In this document: positions 29,194 through 39,969 of the stretch, one piece after another
How the letters are laid out: the number at the start of each line of letters is the position of its first letter
Position numbering within the stretch: position 1 is the first letter of the stretch
Origin: Ricinus communis
Lineage: Eukaryota; Streptophyta; Magnoliopsida; Malpighiales; Euphorbiaceae
Direction of reading: 5' to 3'
Assembly (NCBI RefSeq): GCF_019578655.1
Contig: NC_063258.1
Span: 1,054,001-1,118,000, forward strand
Length of the DNA: 64,000 bases
Position numbers and translations under genes: made by a program
The notes under the pieces: generated by a model
Databases searched by the model: none
Told to the model about the DNA's origin: nothing
Seen by the model: only the letters and a program-made list of their open reading frames with translations

Positions 29194-32100
29194 ATGAGCT
29201 TCGAAACACCTACACCAATCATCATACAACAAGAGAATGCATCCTTTCCTAATAGTGTCATTCTCGATGAAACTAACTATCCTTTATGGTCTCAGTTGAT
29301 GAAGATGAGGATAGGGGCACGAAATAAGGCTGGTTTTCTAACCGGGAGTGAAAAAAGGCCTGATGAAAATGATGTGAAGCTTGCAGGCTGGGTTACTGAC
29401 AACCAGAAGGTGAAAAGCTGGCTCATTGATTCCATGATTCCATCTCTTATGCAAAGATTCATCCGTCTCGGAACAACAAAGGAGGTTTGGGAGGCAGTAT
29501 CGAAGACTTTTTATGATGGTTCTGATGAAACTCGACTGTTTGAGTTAAATCAGAAATCATTCACCATTAAGCAAGATGGAAGACCACTCTCTACGTACTA
29601 TACTGAACTTATATCAATTTTTCAGGAAATTGATCAAAGATCTTCATCTTCGGCAAGCACTGTAAATGGAGTTGTGGAGTTGAATTCGGCTATGTCTACG
29701 CTTAGGGTTCATATCTTTCTCAGTGGATTGGACCATGAATTCAATCAAGTGCGTGGGGAAATTCTTAGGAAGGACCCCAAACTTGACTTGGAAAGTTCCT
29801 ATGCATATGTCCGACGTGAATTTCAACAAAGGAAGACCATGGGAGGATCTTCTTCTCCTATATCTGAAAGTGTAGCACTAGCGACAAATCAAAAGGGATC
29901 ATCCAGGAATCGAAGGAATCATTCAGGAGGAAAACCTAACTATGTATGTGATCATTGTGGTGAGTCTGGACATTCCAAGCAGCGTTGCTATGAGCTGATT
30001 GGATATCCAGACTGGTGGGATTTCTCAAAGAAGCCACGCAAGAAGAGTAACCAAATTGCTGCTGCTGTGGATAACTTATTTTCAGAATCAAAGCCTGACA
30101 TTCCAACTGCTCATGTAGCTCACTCAGGTGGTGGTAAGGGTAAGGCATTATCAACTTTCATTGAAAATGATGCTTGGATAATTGACACAGGAGCTTCTGA
30201 CCATATGGTTGGAAATTCGAATAGGATACAAACACTAAAATCACCTTCTCAAAGCTTTGTTTCTACAGCTAATGGGAGTCAATGCCAAGTCATTGGTGAA
30301 GGTTCTATTAAGTTGTCTGAGTGTCTTACCCTTGATTCAGTTCTTGTTGTCCCATCTCTCGAGTGTAATCTCCTTTCTGTTAGCAAAATTACTTCCTCTT
30401 TAAATTGTACAGTAACTTTTTGGTCTTATTACTGTATTTTTCAGGATACTCTGACTCGGAGGACAATTGTTTATGGTGTTAGAAGAGGACAGCTTTACTA
30501 CCTGGAGTTAGGGCAAGCTGAAGGACAACAAGTAGGGCAGATGTGTTTGATGAATAATGAAACTAAGAGACGAGAAGATGTATGGTTATGGCATTGTAGA
30601 CTTGGCCATTTGTCTTTTAGTTACCTTAGGAAATTAAAACCTCATTTATTTTCAAGTTTTGATGAATCAGATTTTAAGTGTGATGTTTGCGAATTAGTAA
30701 AAAGTCATCGAGTTCCATATTTTCCTAGTTTGAATAAGAGTAGTGAACCTTTTTCAGTCATTCACTCGGATGTATGGGGACCTTCAAAAATTTCTACGTT
30801 TTCGAATGCCAAGTATTTTGTTACTTTTGTTGATGAGTGTACTCGCATGACATGGATTGCCTTATTATGTAATAAGAACAATGTAGGTACAGCTTTCTAT
30901 GAATTTTGTAGCATGGTGAATACTCAATATCAGAAACCAATTCTTGTATGGCAAACAGATAATGCAATGGAGTTCATGGATTCAACTCTTGGAAAATATT
31001 TGTCTCAGAAGGGAATCAGGCATCAAACATCATGTACGTATACTCCCCAACAAAATGGCTTGGCGGAAAGAAGGAATAGGCAAATTTTAGAGATTATTCG
31101 TGCCTCTTTGTTTGGAATGAATATGCCGAGGTATTATTGGGGAGAAGTTGTGAAATCTGCTGTTTATTTGATGAATAGAATGCCTTCTCGTGTCCTAGGT
31201 TTTGATACTCCTCAACAAAAATTGAATTCTTTGTGTAAGACTCATCATGTGCCTAATCTAGAACCACGAGTGTTTGGCTGTGTCGTGTTTGTGCATGTCC
31301 CTAAGCATTTGCGAACTAAGCTTGATCCATGTGCAAAAAGATGTGTTTTTGTAGGGTATGCAGACTCTCAAAAGGGATATAGGTGTTATGATCCCTCAGA
31401 AAAGAAACTAGTGGTGAGTATGGATGTATCTTTCAGGGAAACTGAACCCTATTACCTCAAGACGGGTTTGAATCCTCCTGGTCAGGGGGAGAGAATGTGT
31501 GGAGATAATGAGGTAATCTCTGAACAGATTAATTACTTAACAGGTGATGATTGTTTGCTAAGTGAAGAAATGAGATTTCTTGGAGGTGACAGCACTTCTG
31601 GCGAGATGAATCAACCTTTGATAACACCATATACCGAAGCTCCGAGGCAGGATATCCAATCTGAAAACATCACTCAAGTAAGTGCTCTATTACCTATTGA
31701 ATCTGATGAGTCTATTATTCCGGTTATTAGACAATCCCAAAGATCAACTAAGGGCATAGCAAAGAAACAATATGAACCACACTTACACTCCAATGTGAAA
31801 TATCCTATCACTAACTATATTTCTAATCAAAATCGAGCTGTGTCAGGTCCATATGCTCTTGTGGTAAATCAGTTAGAGCACATTCCTATTCCTAATACTG
31901 TACAGGATGCTTTAAAAGATCCCAAGTGGAAGGCAGCAATGAATGAGGAGATGAGGGCATTACAGAAGAATCAGACCTGGGAGGTAGTTCCATTACCTGA
32001 TGAGAAGAAGACCATTGGGTGCAAATGGGTGTTCACTGTGAAATTTAATATGGATGGGAGTGTGGATAGATATAAGGCAAGATTGGTCGCGAAGGGTTAC

Positions 32101-32661
32101 ACTCAGAGATATGGTATTGATTACCAAGAAACATTTGCACCAGTTGCGAAACTGGATACCATTAGGATACTGATCTCCTTGACAGTGAATAGAGGCTGGG
32201 ATTTGAAACAATTTGATGTTAAAAACGCATTCCTCAATGGTGACCTCAAAGAAGAAGTTTATATGAATATTCCACCAGGTGTTAATTTTGAAATGTCCAA
32301 GGAAAATGAGGTTTGTAGACTGAGGAAGGCTTTATATGGACTGAAACAATCTCCTAGGGCTTGGTTTGGTAGACTCACAGTTGCCATGAAGACATTCGGA
32401 TACACACAAAGTAATGCTGACCATACATTGTTTATTAAACACAAAGATGGGAAGATTACTGTCCTCATTGTGTATGTTGATGATATGATTGTTACGGGAG
32501 ATGATAATGAAGAAATGAGATCACTTCAGGTGCGTCTGGCAACTGAATTCGAGATGAAAGACCTTGGATGTCTAAAATATTTTCTAGGAATAGAGGTTTC
32601 ACGAACTGAAGAAGGTATTTCTCTTTCCCAAAGAAAATATGTGATTGATTTACTAATGTAA
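29194..32661 (+). CDS. Copia gag-pol polyprotein, main open frame (1,155 aa), C-terminus cut off
   Basis: The frame encodes capsid and most replication enzymes of the retrotransposon. In order: gag capsid-type domain (about residues 15-240); zinc knuckle CX2CX4HX4C (Cys 252 to Cys 265); protease with DTGA (331-334); pre-integrase zinc region (about HCRLGH to CDVCELVKSHR); integrase core with catalytic Asp 526, Asp 589 and Glu 625 (DD35E spacing); reverse transcriptase starting about residue 925, with Asp 1008 and the active-site YVDD at 1094-1097. The start ATG lies 53 bp after the primer site. A stop at 32,659-32,661 cuts the protein at the RT/RNase H junction. The RNase H part is the separate open stretch at 32,821-33,429, in the same register mod 3. 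Everything upstream of the stop looks intact. Confidence 0.95.
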   Translation: MSFETPTPIIIQQENASFPNSVILDETNYPLWSQLMKMRIGARNKAGFLTGSEKRPDENDVKLAGWVTDNQKVKSWLIDSMIPSLMQRFIRLGTTKEVWEAVSKTFYDGSDETRLFELNQKSFTIKQDGRPLSTYYTELISIFQEIDQRSSSSASTVNGVVELNSAMSTLRVHIFLSGLDHEFNQVRGEILRKDPKLDLESSYAYVRREFQQRKTMGGSSSPISESVALATNQKGSSRNRRNHSGGKPNYVCDHCGESGHSKQRCYELIGYPDWWDFSKKPRKKSNQIAAAVDNLFSESKPDIPTAHVAHSGGGKGKALSTFIENDAWIIDTGASDHMVGNSNRIQTLKSPSQSFVSTANGSQCQVIGEGSIKLSECLTLDSVLVVPSLECNLLSVSKITSSLNCTVTFWSYYCIFQDTLTRRTIVYGVRRGQLYYLELGQAEGQQVGQMCLMNNETKRREDVWLWHCRLGHLSFSYLRKLKPHLFSSFDESDFKCDVCELVKSHRVPYFPSLNKSSEPFSVIHSDVWGPSKISTFSNAKYFVTFVDECTRMTWIALLCNKNNVGTAFYEFCSMVNTQYQKPILVWQTDNAMEFMDSTLGKYLSQKGIRHQTSCTYTPQQNGLAERRNRQILEIIRASLFGMNMPRYYWGEVVKSAVYLMNRMPSRVLGFDTPQQKLNSLCKTHHVPNLEPRVFGCVVFVHVPKHLRTKLDPCAKRCVFVGYADSQKGYRCYDPSEKKLVVSMDVSFRETEPYYLKTGLNPPGQGERMCGDNEVISEQINYLTGDDCLLSEEMRFLGGDSTSGEMNQPLITPYTEAPRQDIQSENITQVSALLPIESDESIIPVIRQSQRSTKGIAKKQYEPHLHSNVKYPITNYISNQNRAVSGPYALVVNQLEHIPIPNTVQDALKDPKWKAAMNEEMRALQKNQTWEVVPLPDEKKTIGCKWVFTVKFNMDGSVDRYKARLVAKGYTQRYGIDYQETFAPVAKLDTIRILISLTVNRGWDLKQFDVKNAFLNGDLKEEVYMNIPPGVNFEMSKENEVCRLRKALYGLKQSPRAWFGRLTVAMKTFGYTQSNADHTLFIKHKDGKITVLIVYVDDMIVTGDDNEEMRSLQVRLATEFEMKDLGCLKYFLGIEVSRTEEGISLSQRKYVIDLLM

Positions 32662-33429
32662 ACCGGAATGCTTGCATGTAAACTGCGGCAACACCTATGG
32701 AGTTCAATCACAAGCTCGGAATTTATCCAAATCAAGTACCTAACGACATTGGAAGGTATCAACGACCGGTTGGGAGACTGATTTATTTATCACATACCGG
32801 ACTGATATCGCTTATTCAAATTGAGTGTGGTGAGCCAATTTATGCATCAACCAAGCGTTGAACACATGGAAGCAGTCTATAGAATTCTAAGGTACCTAAA
32901 GGGAACTCCGAGAAAGGGTTTATATTTTTCTAAAAATGACGGTTCAAAAGTCGAAGGTTACACTGACTCGGATTGGGCTGGAGATCAGACAACTCGAAGG
33001 TCAACTTCTGCGTATCTTACTTATATTGAAGGAAACTTGGTAACTTGGAGAAGTAAAAAGCAGAAAGTAGTCGCAAGATCAAGTGCGGAAGCTGAATTCC
33101 GAGGAATAGCTCATGGGATGTGTGAATTAATATGGATTTCACAGGTTCTTAAAGACTTGAAGATTGAATGTCAGAAGCCAATGAAACTGTTTTGTGATAA
33201 TAGGGCTGCCATTGAGATAGCAAGAAATCCTGTCCAACATGATCATACTAAACATGTGGAGATTGATCGACACTTTATCAAAGAAAAAATTGATCAACAG
33301 GTAATCCAGTTGTTATTTGTTAAGTCCAAAAATCAACTTGCTAATGCTCTTACCAAGGTTGTTACTGGCAAAGTATTTCGAAATCTTATTGGCAAGTTAG
33401 GCATGTCAGAATCTTATGCTCCAACTTGA
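32659..33429 (+). pseudogene. Copia pol 3' part with RNase H, cut off by clustered breaks
   Basis: Between the TAA at 32,659 and about 32,820 the register changes at least three times (near 32,680, near 32,795 and near 32,815), and further stops appear in the original frame. From 32,821 the frame is open again and encodes YTDSDWAGD, TRRSTSAYLTYI, SSAEAEFRGIAHG, LFCDNRAAIEIA and VEIDRHFIKEKI, the RNase H blocks of copia pol. It ends at TGA 33,427-33,429, directly before the polypurine tract. As it stands the element cannot make RNase H in one polyprotein. Confidence 0.9.
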
Positions 33430-33436
33430 GGGGGAG
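33428..33436 (+). other. Copia polypurine tract
   Basis: GAGGGGGAG directly precedes the 3' LTR and overlaps the stop codon of the pol frame. This is the plus-strand primer of LTR retrotransposons. Confidence 0.92.
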
Positions 33437-33728
33437 TGTGGAAATCTGAAGACTCAGTTGTAGATATGGTTGTTGAAAGATAAGTTTGAATAGAAGTTAA
33501 GTTTGAATAGGTTTAACTAACTTAACTTTGAATAGAATTGTATATATGTTATAGTTAAGTTGTTAAATAGAAAACTAGAAATAGAACTCTAGGAAGAATA
33601 CTTGTAACAAGAAATCAAAAAAAGTGAATGAAGTTTTTTCAGGTTTTTCTTGCATGTTTTACATGATCTCCATTTTAGGGTTTTGCATGCTTACATAATC
33701 TATAGTCTTAGGGTTTTGCATGTTTACA
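33437..33728 (+). repeat. Copia 3' LTR, 292 bp
   Basis: Same sequence as the 5' LTR except A at 33,672. Followed by the target duplication AATCG. Confidence 0.97.
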
Positions 33729-34110
33729 AATCGTGGTTGGACTCTACTTAAATAACCTAATTCAAACAAAGATACCTATATACAACTACGAGGACTAATC
33801 TTGATAGGATTAAGAGTTCTTTATATTATCTGTCTTACTCTTAATAGGACTTGAAGACCTCCAGACGCTATATAAGGGGCTAATACACAACAGATCAGGT
33901 AGATAATATTTTCTATACAACTAGATATTCTCAATATTCATAATCTCTTTATTGACTTAGCTATCAGAGTGAATGGCCAGACAAATTGTTAAGTGCTCTT
34001 CTAACCTTTTTACCTTTTTACATGTACTCTGGAGTTCGGATCAACCAAATAGATCTTTGTTGATAACTGATTTCATGGACTGGTTATCAATCGTCAATCA
34101 ACATTAAAGT

Positions 34111-34921
34111 GTTTAGAACTAGTCATTCGAGTGATTGAACTATAAACTTAAAAGTTGTTTATATTTTTTTTAATCTTTAGTAATGTGAATTTGACTTTGA
34201 CTTTGACTTATCATTTAAAATTACTATTTTCTCTAAAATTTAAAATTAGACTAAAATCTAAAAATAATATTGAACTAGACTACTGAGATTGAAGATTCAG
34301 ATGAAAACTAAAAATTTAAAGAAAATAGAGTAGACCTGGTCTGATGTCATATTAGAAATTAAATATCCTTTTAAAAATCTTTATACTTTAATTCGTAAAT
34401 AATATAAAATTAACATATATCCGAGTAAATATGTGATGACAATTCATTATAAAAAATAAGTATTTTACTATCGAAATTTCTAGCTTGCAAGAATCCAATA
34501 ATTTTCATTTGAATCAACTATTATTATTATTATTATTATTGTATTGTTAGAATATGCCTATGAAGCTGAAAAGCTCCTAAGCTTTTTAGCCGTCAAATCG
34601 ACCTTACTAAAACAATGTCTTTACGATCATTTAACGATAGAACAACAACACCAATAATTGTTTAACTTTAGAATCACGTTATAAAATATGAACAATAAGA
34701 GTAAGGCGAACAAAACTTTATATACTAGAGATTTTAATAATAAATACTAATTTTTATTATGAATTGTCATTACATATTTTTCTTTTGACAAACACATAAA
34801 TTTTTTTTAAAAAGATAAAACTACAATATATTTTCTTATACTTTCTTCTATTTTTTTGTATAGGTATTAATTTATTATTTAAGTTTCGATATCATATACT
34901 TCAACATGTGTGTGTATACCC
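34111..34921. other. AT-rich spacer between LTR-like sequence and hAT-like element
   Basis: No gene seen. An (ATT)n tract lies at about 34,520-34,540. GTCAAATCGACC near 34,590 recalls the core of the F1 foldback family (TCAAATCGATCTCATC near 24,182), but no arms could be paired here. Confidence 0.5.
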
Positions 34922-36475
34922 TAGGACTGAGCATGGATCTCGATGATTTCCACCTGAACCGAATAACCGTACTGAAAAATACCAAAACCAAAATAACCGA
35001 AATTTTTTATAACCGAATTGAACTGATCTGAATTTTTTTACTATTACGATATGGTACTGGCTCTTTAGTAAAAACCGTACTGTAACCGTACCATAACCGA
35101 TCCGTCTTGCACTGATCCGGACCAAACTGTAGAACCAAATTTTTTTACATATCTTTATTAATAATTATTTATATTATATAAACAATACCTATTAAGAATA
35201 ACTATAATATTATAAAATACTTTATATTCTATAAAAATTAATTTATATTTATGATTTTATATAATTCAGACAATTATTATCAAAATAAGAAAAAATAATT
35301 TTATTTTCTTCATATAAGAAGAAAAGGAAAGGAACATAAAAAAGAGTCAATTTTGCTTAGCGTTTAATGATTGATAATAAACAAAAAGAGATTTACTTTT
35401 CATCTAAAACTCTTCTTTTTATACTTCACATACACTAAAAAATAAAAGAAGGAAAAAACAAGACCCTCTTTTGTATTACGTTTTTTATCTGTATAAATAA
35501 CCATCCAAAGATTTTCACTATCCAATTTTATTTTCTGTTTTCCACCGGTAAGAGAACACTTTTTTGTTTTTACTTTTGTTTTTATTTCTAATTTGTCTTC
35601 AACTTTTATTTTTATTTTTAAATTTTAATGCTTTATGTTATTTCTTTAATATTACCTATGAGTAAACAAAGTTTGGTATTTTGGATATGTATGGGTTCTA
35701 TTTCTTTTCTTTGTTTTTACGGTTAAAATTTTGAGAATTATTTGAAATTGTGCTTATGTTTGTTGGATTGTCGACTTTTACTATTTTGGCATATTTATTT
35801 GGATTTTCTAGCTATATTTATAATAATATTTTTATATAAAAATAATACCTATTAAAAATAACTATAATATTATAATGTACTTTATACTCTATAAAAAAAT
35901 ATAAGTTATTTATATTAATATATCATATAATGTGTACATACTACAATACTAAATTTGTAATTTACTATCTACTAACTTAAATCCTAATACTTTTTTTACT
36001 TACTACATACTACAACGGCTATCGCCGCACCTATAATATTTTGGACTTGTATTTTAGTGTGACATAAAGTTTGTAAATTTTTTTATGCTAGTAGTAACAT
36101 ATATTTTAATGATTTATATTTAAATATTGAATGAATTATTATTCTTGCAAGTGACTTGAATTACAAAACAAATTGTTCAAGAATGTGATTGCAATTCTAA
36201 TTCAGATTTTCATATATTTTCTTTAGATTGGTAATCATATATTCTCTAAATATATTTAATCAAAGATGAGATTTAAAGTTGTATTTTTTAAATTTTTTAG
36301 AACCGAAAAAAACACAGAACCGAACTGTATTTAACCGTACAAATTGGTACAACACGGTACGGATCCATTTATGTTTGATACGGTACTGGTACCTTTAATT
36401 TTAAACGAACCGAAATTTGGTATGATACTTGTGATTTATAGACAACCGAATTGGACCGATCCATGCTCAACCCTA
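34922..36475. mobile_element. Non-autonomous hAT-like transposon, 1,554 bp
   Basis: Left end TAGGACTGAGCATGGATC; the reverse complement of the right end is TAGGGTTGAGCATGGATC (16 of 18 match). Flanks are GTATACCC (34,914-34,921) and ATATACCC (36,476-36,483), an 8-bp target duplication with one change, as expected for hAT. Subterminal regions are full of ACCGAACCG and ACCGTAC motifs, typical transposase-binding clusters of hAT elements. No transposase domain is present, so it must be moved in trans. A stretch at about 35,490-35,550 ends in CCACCGGTAAGAG, which resembles a leader with a splice donor and may be a leftover of the parent's 5' end. The 74-codon - strand frame over the left end is an artefact of the subterminal repeats. 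Confidence 0.85.
35175..35900. repeat. Internal direct repeat of about 65 bp in the hAT-like element
   Basis: The block beginning AATACCTATTAAGAATAACT at about 35,184 recurs beginning AATACCTATTAAAAATAACT at about 35,845. It goes on as ATAATATTATAA and ACTTTATA.TCTATAAAA in both. The two copies are about 660 bp apart and in the same direction. It may reflect an internal duplication or a deletion-derivative junction. Confidence 0.7.
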
Positions 36476-36483
36476 ATATACCC

Positions 36484-38250
36484 TACTAAATTTACTCTAA
36501 TGGTGCTTCATTTGTATGATTAATTTTTTAAACGTGCATACAGTATATCTCAAATCTAGTAGTGTACGTAATTATCCTGTTTAATAATCTTTGTAAATGC
36601 TACACAAGAGTAGTTAGATGTCACTTGGGTTGCAGCAACATTTATCATAATCAACCTGTCGGACTCAATCCTGCAGAAACAAAGACAACCTGTGGAAGCT
36701 AAATATATGTACGAAATTCTATGTGAAACTCAACGGTATTTATAGCCTTTTGAGTTTTTGTAATCTTAAATTAAAATAAAATTTTGAAAATGAAAATAAT
36801 TAGAATCACAAAGAGAAAACCAATTCACAACTCTTCATAGAATTCATAAATAATTCCAGTTTCTAAAAAATTTCAGCATAATAGTGTAAAATTATCTAAA
36901 TAACTTGAATACGATTCATTTTATAACTCGTTCAACCTCGTTTAAAAATATAATGATTTAAAGTTGGTATAATTTATAAATTTATTAAAAATTTGCATAA
37001 ACTTGAGAAAATATTATTAAAATGATAATTGATACAATAAAGCTCCGCGCTCTTTTTTTTTTTTTTTTCTAGATTAGAATCCTTAAAAGAGGTTTATATA
37101 AGTTCTTCAAACTCATATTATTTATAATAATAGAATAAGATATATGTGCTTTCAAAATAAGATTTAGGGTTTCTTTTAGTAGGAACCGAATTCTTCTAGT
37201 TTATTTTTAATAAAATTATTTTTTAGATTTTTATTGCTTTGAGCATGTTACTTTCGTGATTTTCTTTTTCAATTAGTTTCAAATTATAAAATTTATTTTA
37301 CTTTTATTTATATAATAAAAATAAGGAAAAGTTAAGAAATTTTAATATTTTAAATGTTTTAAGATTGATTTGAATTGGGCTCGCCTTTTATTCATCTGAG
37401 TTTGTTTAAAATATTTTAAATTAAAACTAAACTCAATTATTAATATAATTTTATCGAATCGAGTTGAACCTAAATAAAGAAATGTTTGAATCGACTCCAC
37501 TGATTTTTGATTCTATTTGGTTTTATAATTTAAAATTTTATAATTATAAAAAGTGAAAAAGAATTAAAAACTAGAAAATCTTAAAAAAAAATTCAAGATT
37601 CTTGAATTTTATTAAATAAGTTATAATTTCTATATCATCTTGTTAGTTTTTATCAATTTAAAAGGCATTTTCAATTAAAATGAAAGAGAAATATATTTTT
37701 CTATAAATTAAGATCAGTAAGATTTCTTGGCCAGAAACTATTAATTCATTATTTTCTTACGCCAAATATTAGAAAAATAGGAAATACCTGAAAAATACTT
37801 TAGTTCAAGTGGTAATGCTATGTCATGTTACGAGGCGAAGACATTGGAGGCTACGACGCCTTAAGAAAGACAATAGAAAGCCTAAAAATATGAAGGCCCC
37901 CAACAACTAGCCCTATTCACTTAAATGACCAATAAATCAAAAATAAAGTCTCCTCTCATAAAAGCACCAATTCTGTTTTTAAATAAAATTTTTAAATAAA
38001 ATTTTGTTTAATAAATCAATAAAATCTTATATTAAATAAAATTTTATTTATTAATTTATGAATTACTTTATAAAATATAATATCATTTATTAATTCATAC
38101 ACTTATTTGTTTAATTTCTATATATCTGTCTAAAAATTCATTTGATAGAATAAAACTATAATAGTTCTGAAAATGTCATAAAGTGATGGTAAATATATTA
38201 GTTTTTTATGAATTAATAAAAAATAACTTAGTAGTTCATATTTGGACGAA
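36484..38250. other. AT-rich spacer with a short GC-richer patch
   Basis: No gene seen. A poly-T run at about 37,052-37,070 may mark the tail of a small - strand retroposon. The patch 37,830-37,915 (GAGGCGAAGACATTGGAGGC) is less AT-rich, without an open frame or recognised motif. Confidence 0.45.
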
Positions 38251-38893
38251 TGGTCAATTTATTTTTAACTTATATTTAAGGGTCAAATACACAACTTTTC
38301 GGTAAATTATTCTTTAAATTTATATCCAAGAGTCAAATATATCGAATTTAAATTTTTTCAGTAAATGATTTTTTGAATTTGTGTTCAAAGGTCAAATACA
38401 TTCAATTTAAAAATAATATTTATTTCGTTAATTTATTGATCCATTATCTAGTGACGCGCTATATAATAGCGTCTGGTAAAATTTTAACTTTAAATTTAAT
38501 TTATTCAAAAATGATAAATTATCGACCTATTTATTAAAAAAGTTGAAATTTGATTTATGTCGTTTTTTTATTAATTAAATTTTAATTTTAATTTTTTTTC
38601 AAATACATTTTTATAGAACACGTCACTAGATATTTATCAGTAAATTAATAAAATAAAAATTATTTTAAATTTTTTTAATTTATTAAAACCTAAGGATCTA
38701 ATGTTATTTCATTTTTTTAAAAAGTTTAAGTTGTGTATATTTGATCATTAGATATAAATTTAAGAGTTAGTTGCTGAAAAAGTTTAAATTTGATATATTT
38801 AATCATTAGACATAAGTTCAAGAAGCTATTTGTTGAAAAGTTTAAATTGAGTATATTTGACTATTGAAAATAAATTCAAGAGACAAATTAACC
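38251..38893. mobile_element. Foldback element of about 640 bp with repeated arms
   Basis: The left arm (about 38,251-38,455) is an imperfect reverse complement of the right arm (about 38,620-38,893). Outer ends: GGTCAATTTATTTTTAACTT on the left, and TTCAAGAGACAAATTAACC on the right. Each arm is itself built of about three diverged direct repeats of 60-70 bp carrying GTCAAATA.A...AATTTAAA. The innermost pair is CCATTATCTAGTGACG against CGTCACTAGATATTTATC. No coding content. Typical of foldback/Mutator-like non-autonomous elements; target duplication not found. Confidence 0.65.
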
Positions 38894-39074
38894 CTTTATC
38901 CATAATAATTTGATGACCCATATGGTTCAAGGTCTATAATAAACAAAAGGAATTTAAATTGAAATAAAAAATGGGAATAAGAATAATTATCTTTTTATAT
39001 GATGTTTAATTCAGGATGAAATGGAAAGTGAGTTTTATATATGGTTGATACTAATAATATTATTTAGGAAAAGT

Positions 39075-39872
39075 TTCAAATTTGGTGGTTTGAATTTTTG
39101 TTTTTTTTTTTTTTTAAATTTTATTTTGATGTCTAAACTATTCTTTTATTTAATTAAGTATTTGAACCTACTAAAAATATTCAATATGGTGTCTTTAGCC
39201 GGTTTTCAGGTTAAAGTATTTGTTTGACTTATTTTAAGCACTAAATTGACTTAAAATATCTCCCTTTAAAATAGTATCAAATTTTCTCTTTCTTATTCTT
39301 TTTTTCTTTTCTTAATTCTTTTTCAATACTATTTTTTTATTTTTTTTTTCTTTATCAAGAGATTAAAAAATAGATTTTTTTTCATTCATCCGAAGAAAAA
39401 ATTTAAAAAATTTAAAAAATTAAATATAATTTTCTTATTCTTTTTATTTTCTTGCATTCACTTTAAAAAATAAAAATAAAAAATAAAATATATCTAATTA
39501 CCTCAAAACAATAAAAAGAAAGCATAATTATTAAATATAAAAAGGAAACAATTTATAAAAATAAAAAATAATGAATGATGTTTTCTAAAAAATTAATCCA
39601 ACATCTATAATTTCTTAATGCTAAAAAAATATTTAATAAAAATAAAAAAGGTAAAAAAAATAAAAAAGAAAGATTGTAAATAACAACGGGTAAGGGTATT
39701 TAGGTTATTTCATATGTAAAATGAGTTAAATTATTATTTTAATCTATAAAACCTATAAGAGACACCATAATATATATAAATTAGCAAGTTCATATACTTA
39801 ATTGAACAAGAAAAAAGTTCAAACATTAAAATAGAAAAAATTAAAAAGTTAAGACACTAAAATTATAATTTC
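39075..39872. mobile_element. Foldback element of about 800 bp
   Basis: The left arm at about 39,115-39,205 (TTTAATTAAGTATTTGAACC, then ATATGGTGTCTTTAGCCGG) is an imperfect reverse complement of the right arm at about 39,745-39,865 (AGAGACACCATAATATATAT, then ATACTTAATTGAACAAG). The interior is very A/T-rich with no open frame of note. A 68-codon frame at its left edge is chance. Borders are approximate. Confidence 0.58.
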
Positions 39873-39969
39873 TAAATATGATAATATTTAATTTATTATT
39901 GTAGTATATAATAAATATATAAAAGAATTGTAAATATAGATAATAAGGTTTAAGTACAAAAAAAGTATT

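Larger units (their letters stand above)
28837..33728 (+). mobile_element. Complete young Ty1/copia retrotransposon, 4,892 bp
   Basis: Two 292-bp LTRs (TG...CA) flank a tRNA-Met-type primer site, a gag-pol frame and a polypurine tract. The 5-bp target duplication AATCG is perfect (28,832-28,836 and 33,729-33,733). Comparing all lines by eye, the LTRs differ at one position only (G at 29,072, A at 33,672), so the insertion is recent. Gene order is gag, protease, integrase, reverse transcriptase, RNase H, which defines copia. The coding frame is broken only in 32,659-32,820. It sits within an older LTR-like sequence. Confidence 0.97.
28741..34110 (+). mobile_element. Older LTR-like sequence interrupted by the copia element
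   Basis: Remove the copia element and one copy of its target duplication, and 28,741-28,836 joins 33,734-34,110. The joined stretch has features of a gypsy LTR: repeat-rich upstream part, CTATATAAGGGGC (a TATA box, about 33,869), and about 90 bases on, TTAGCTATCAGAGTGAATGG, which resembles the start of the transcribed region of Tat-type LTRs. No second copy is in the window, so it would be a solo LTR or a fragment. Its ends were not defined. Confidence 0.5.

Noticed and set aside
34901..35125. 74-codon - strand frame with FRSVQFGYKKF-like repeats
   Set aside because: It is read from the subterminal repeats and the end of the hAT-like element, and crosses the target duplication.
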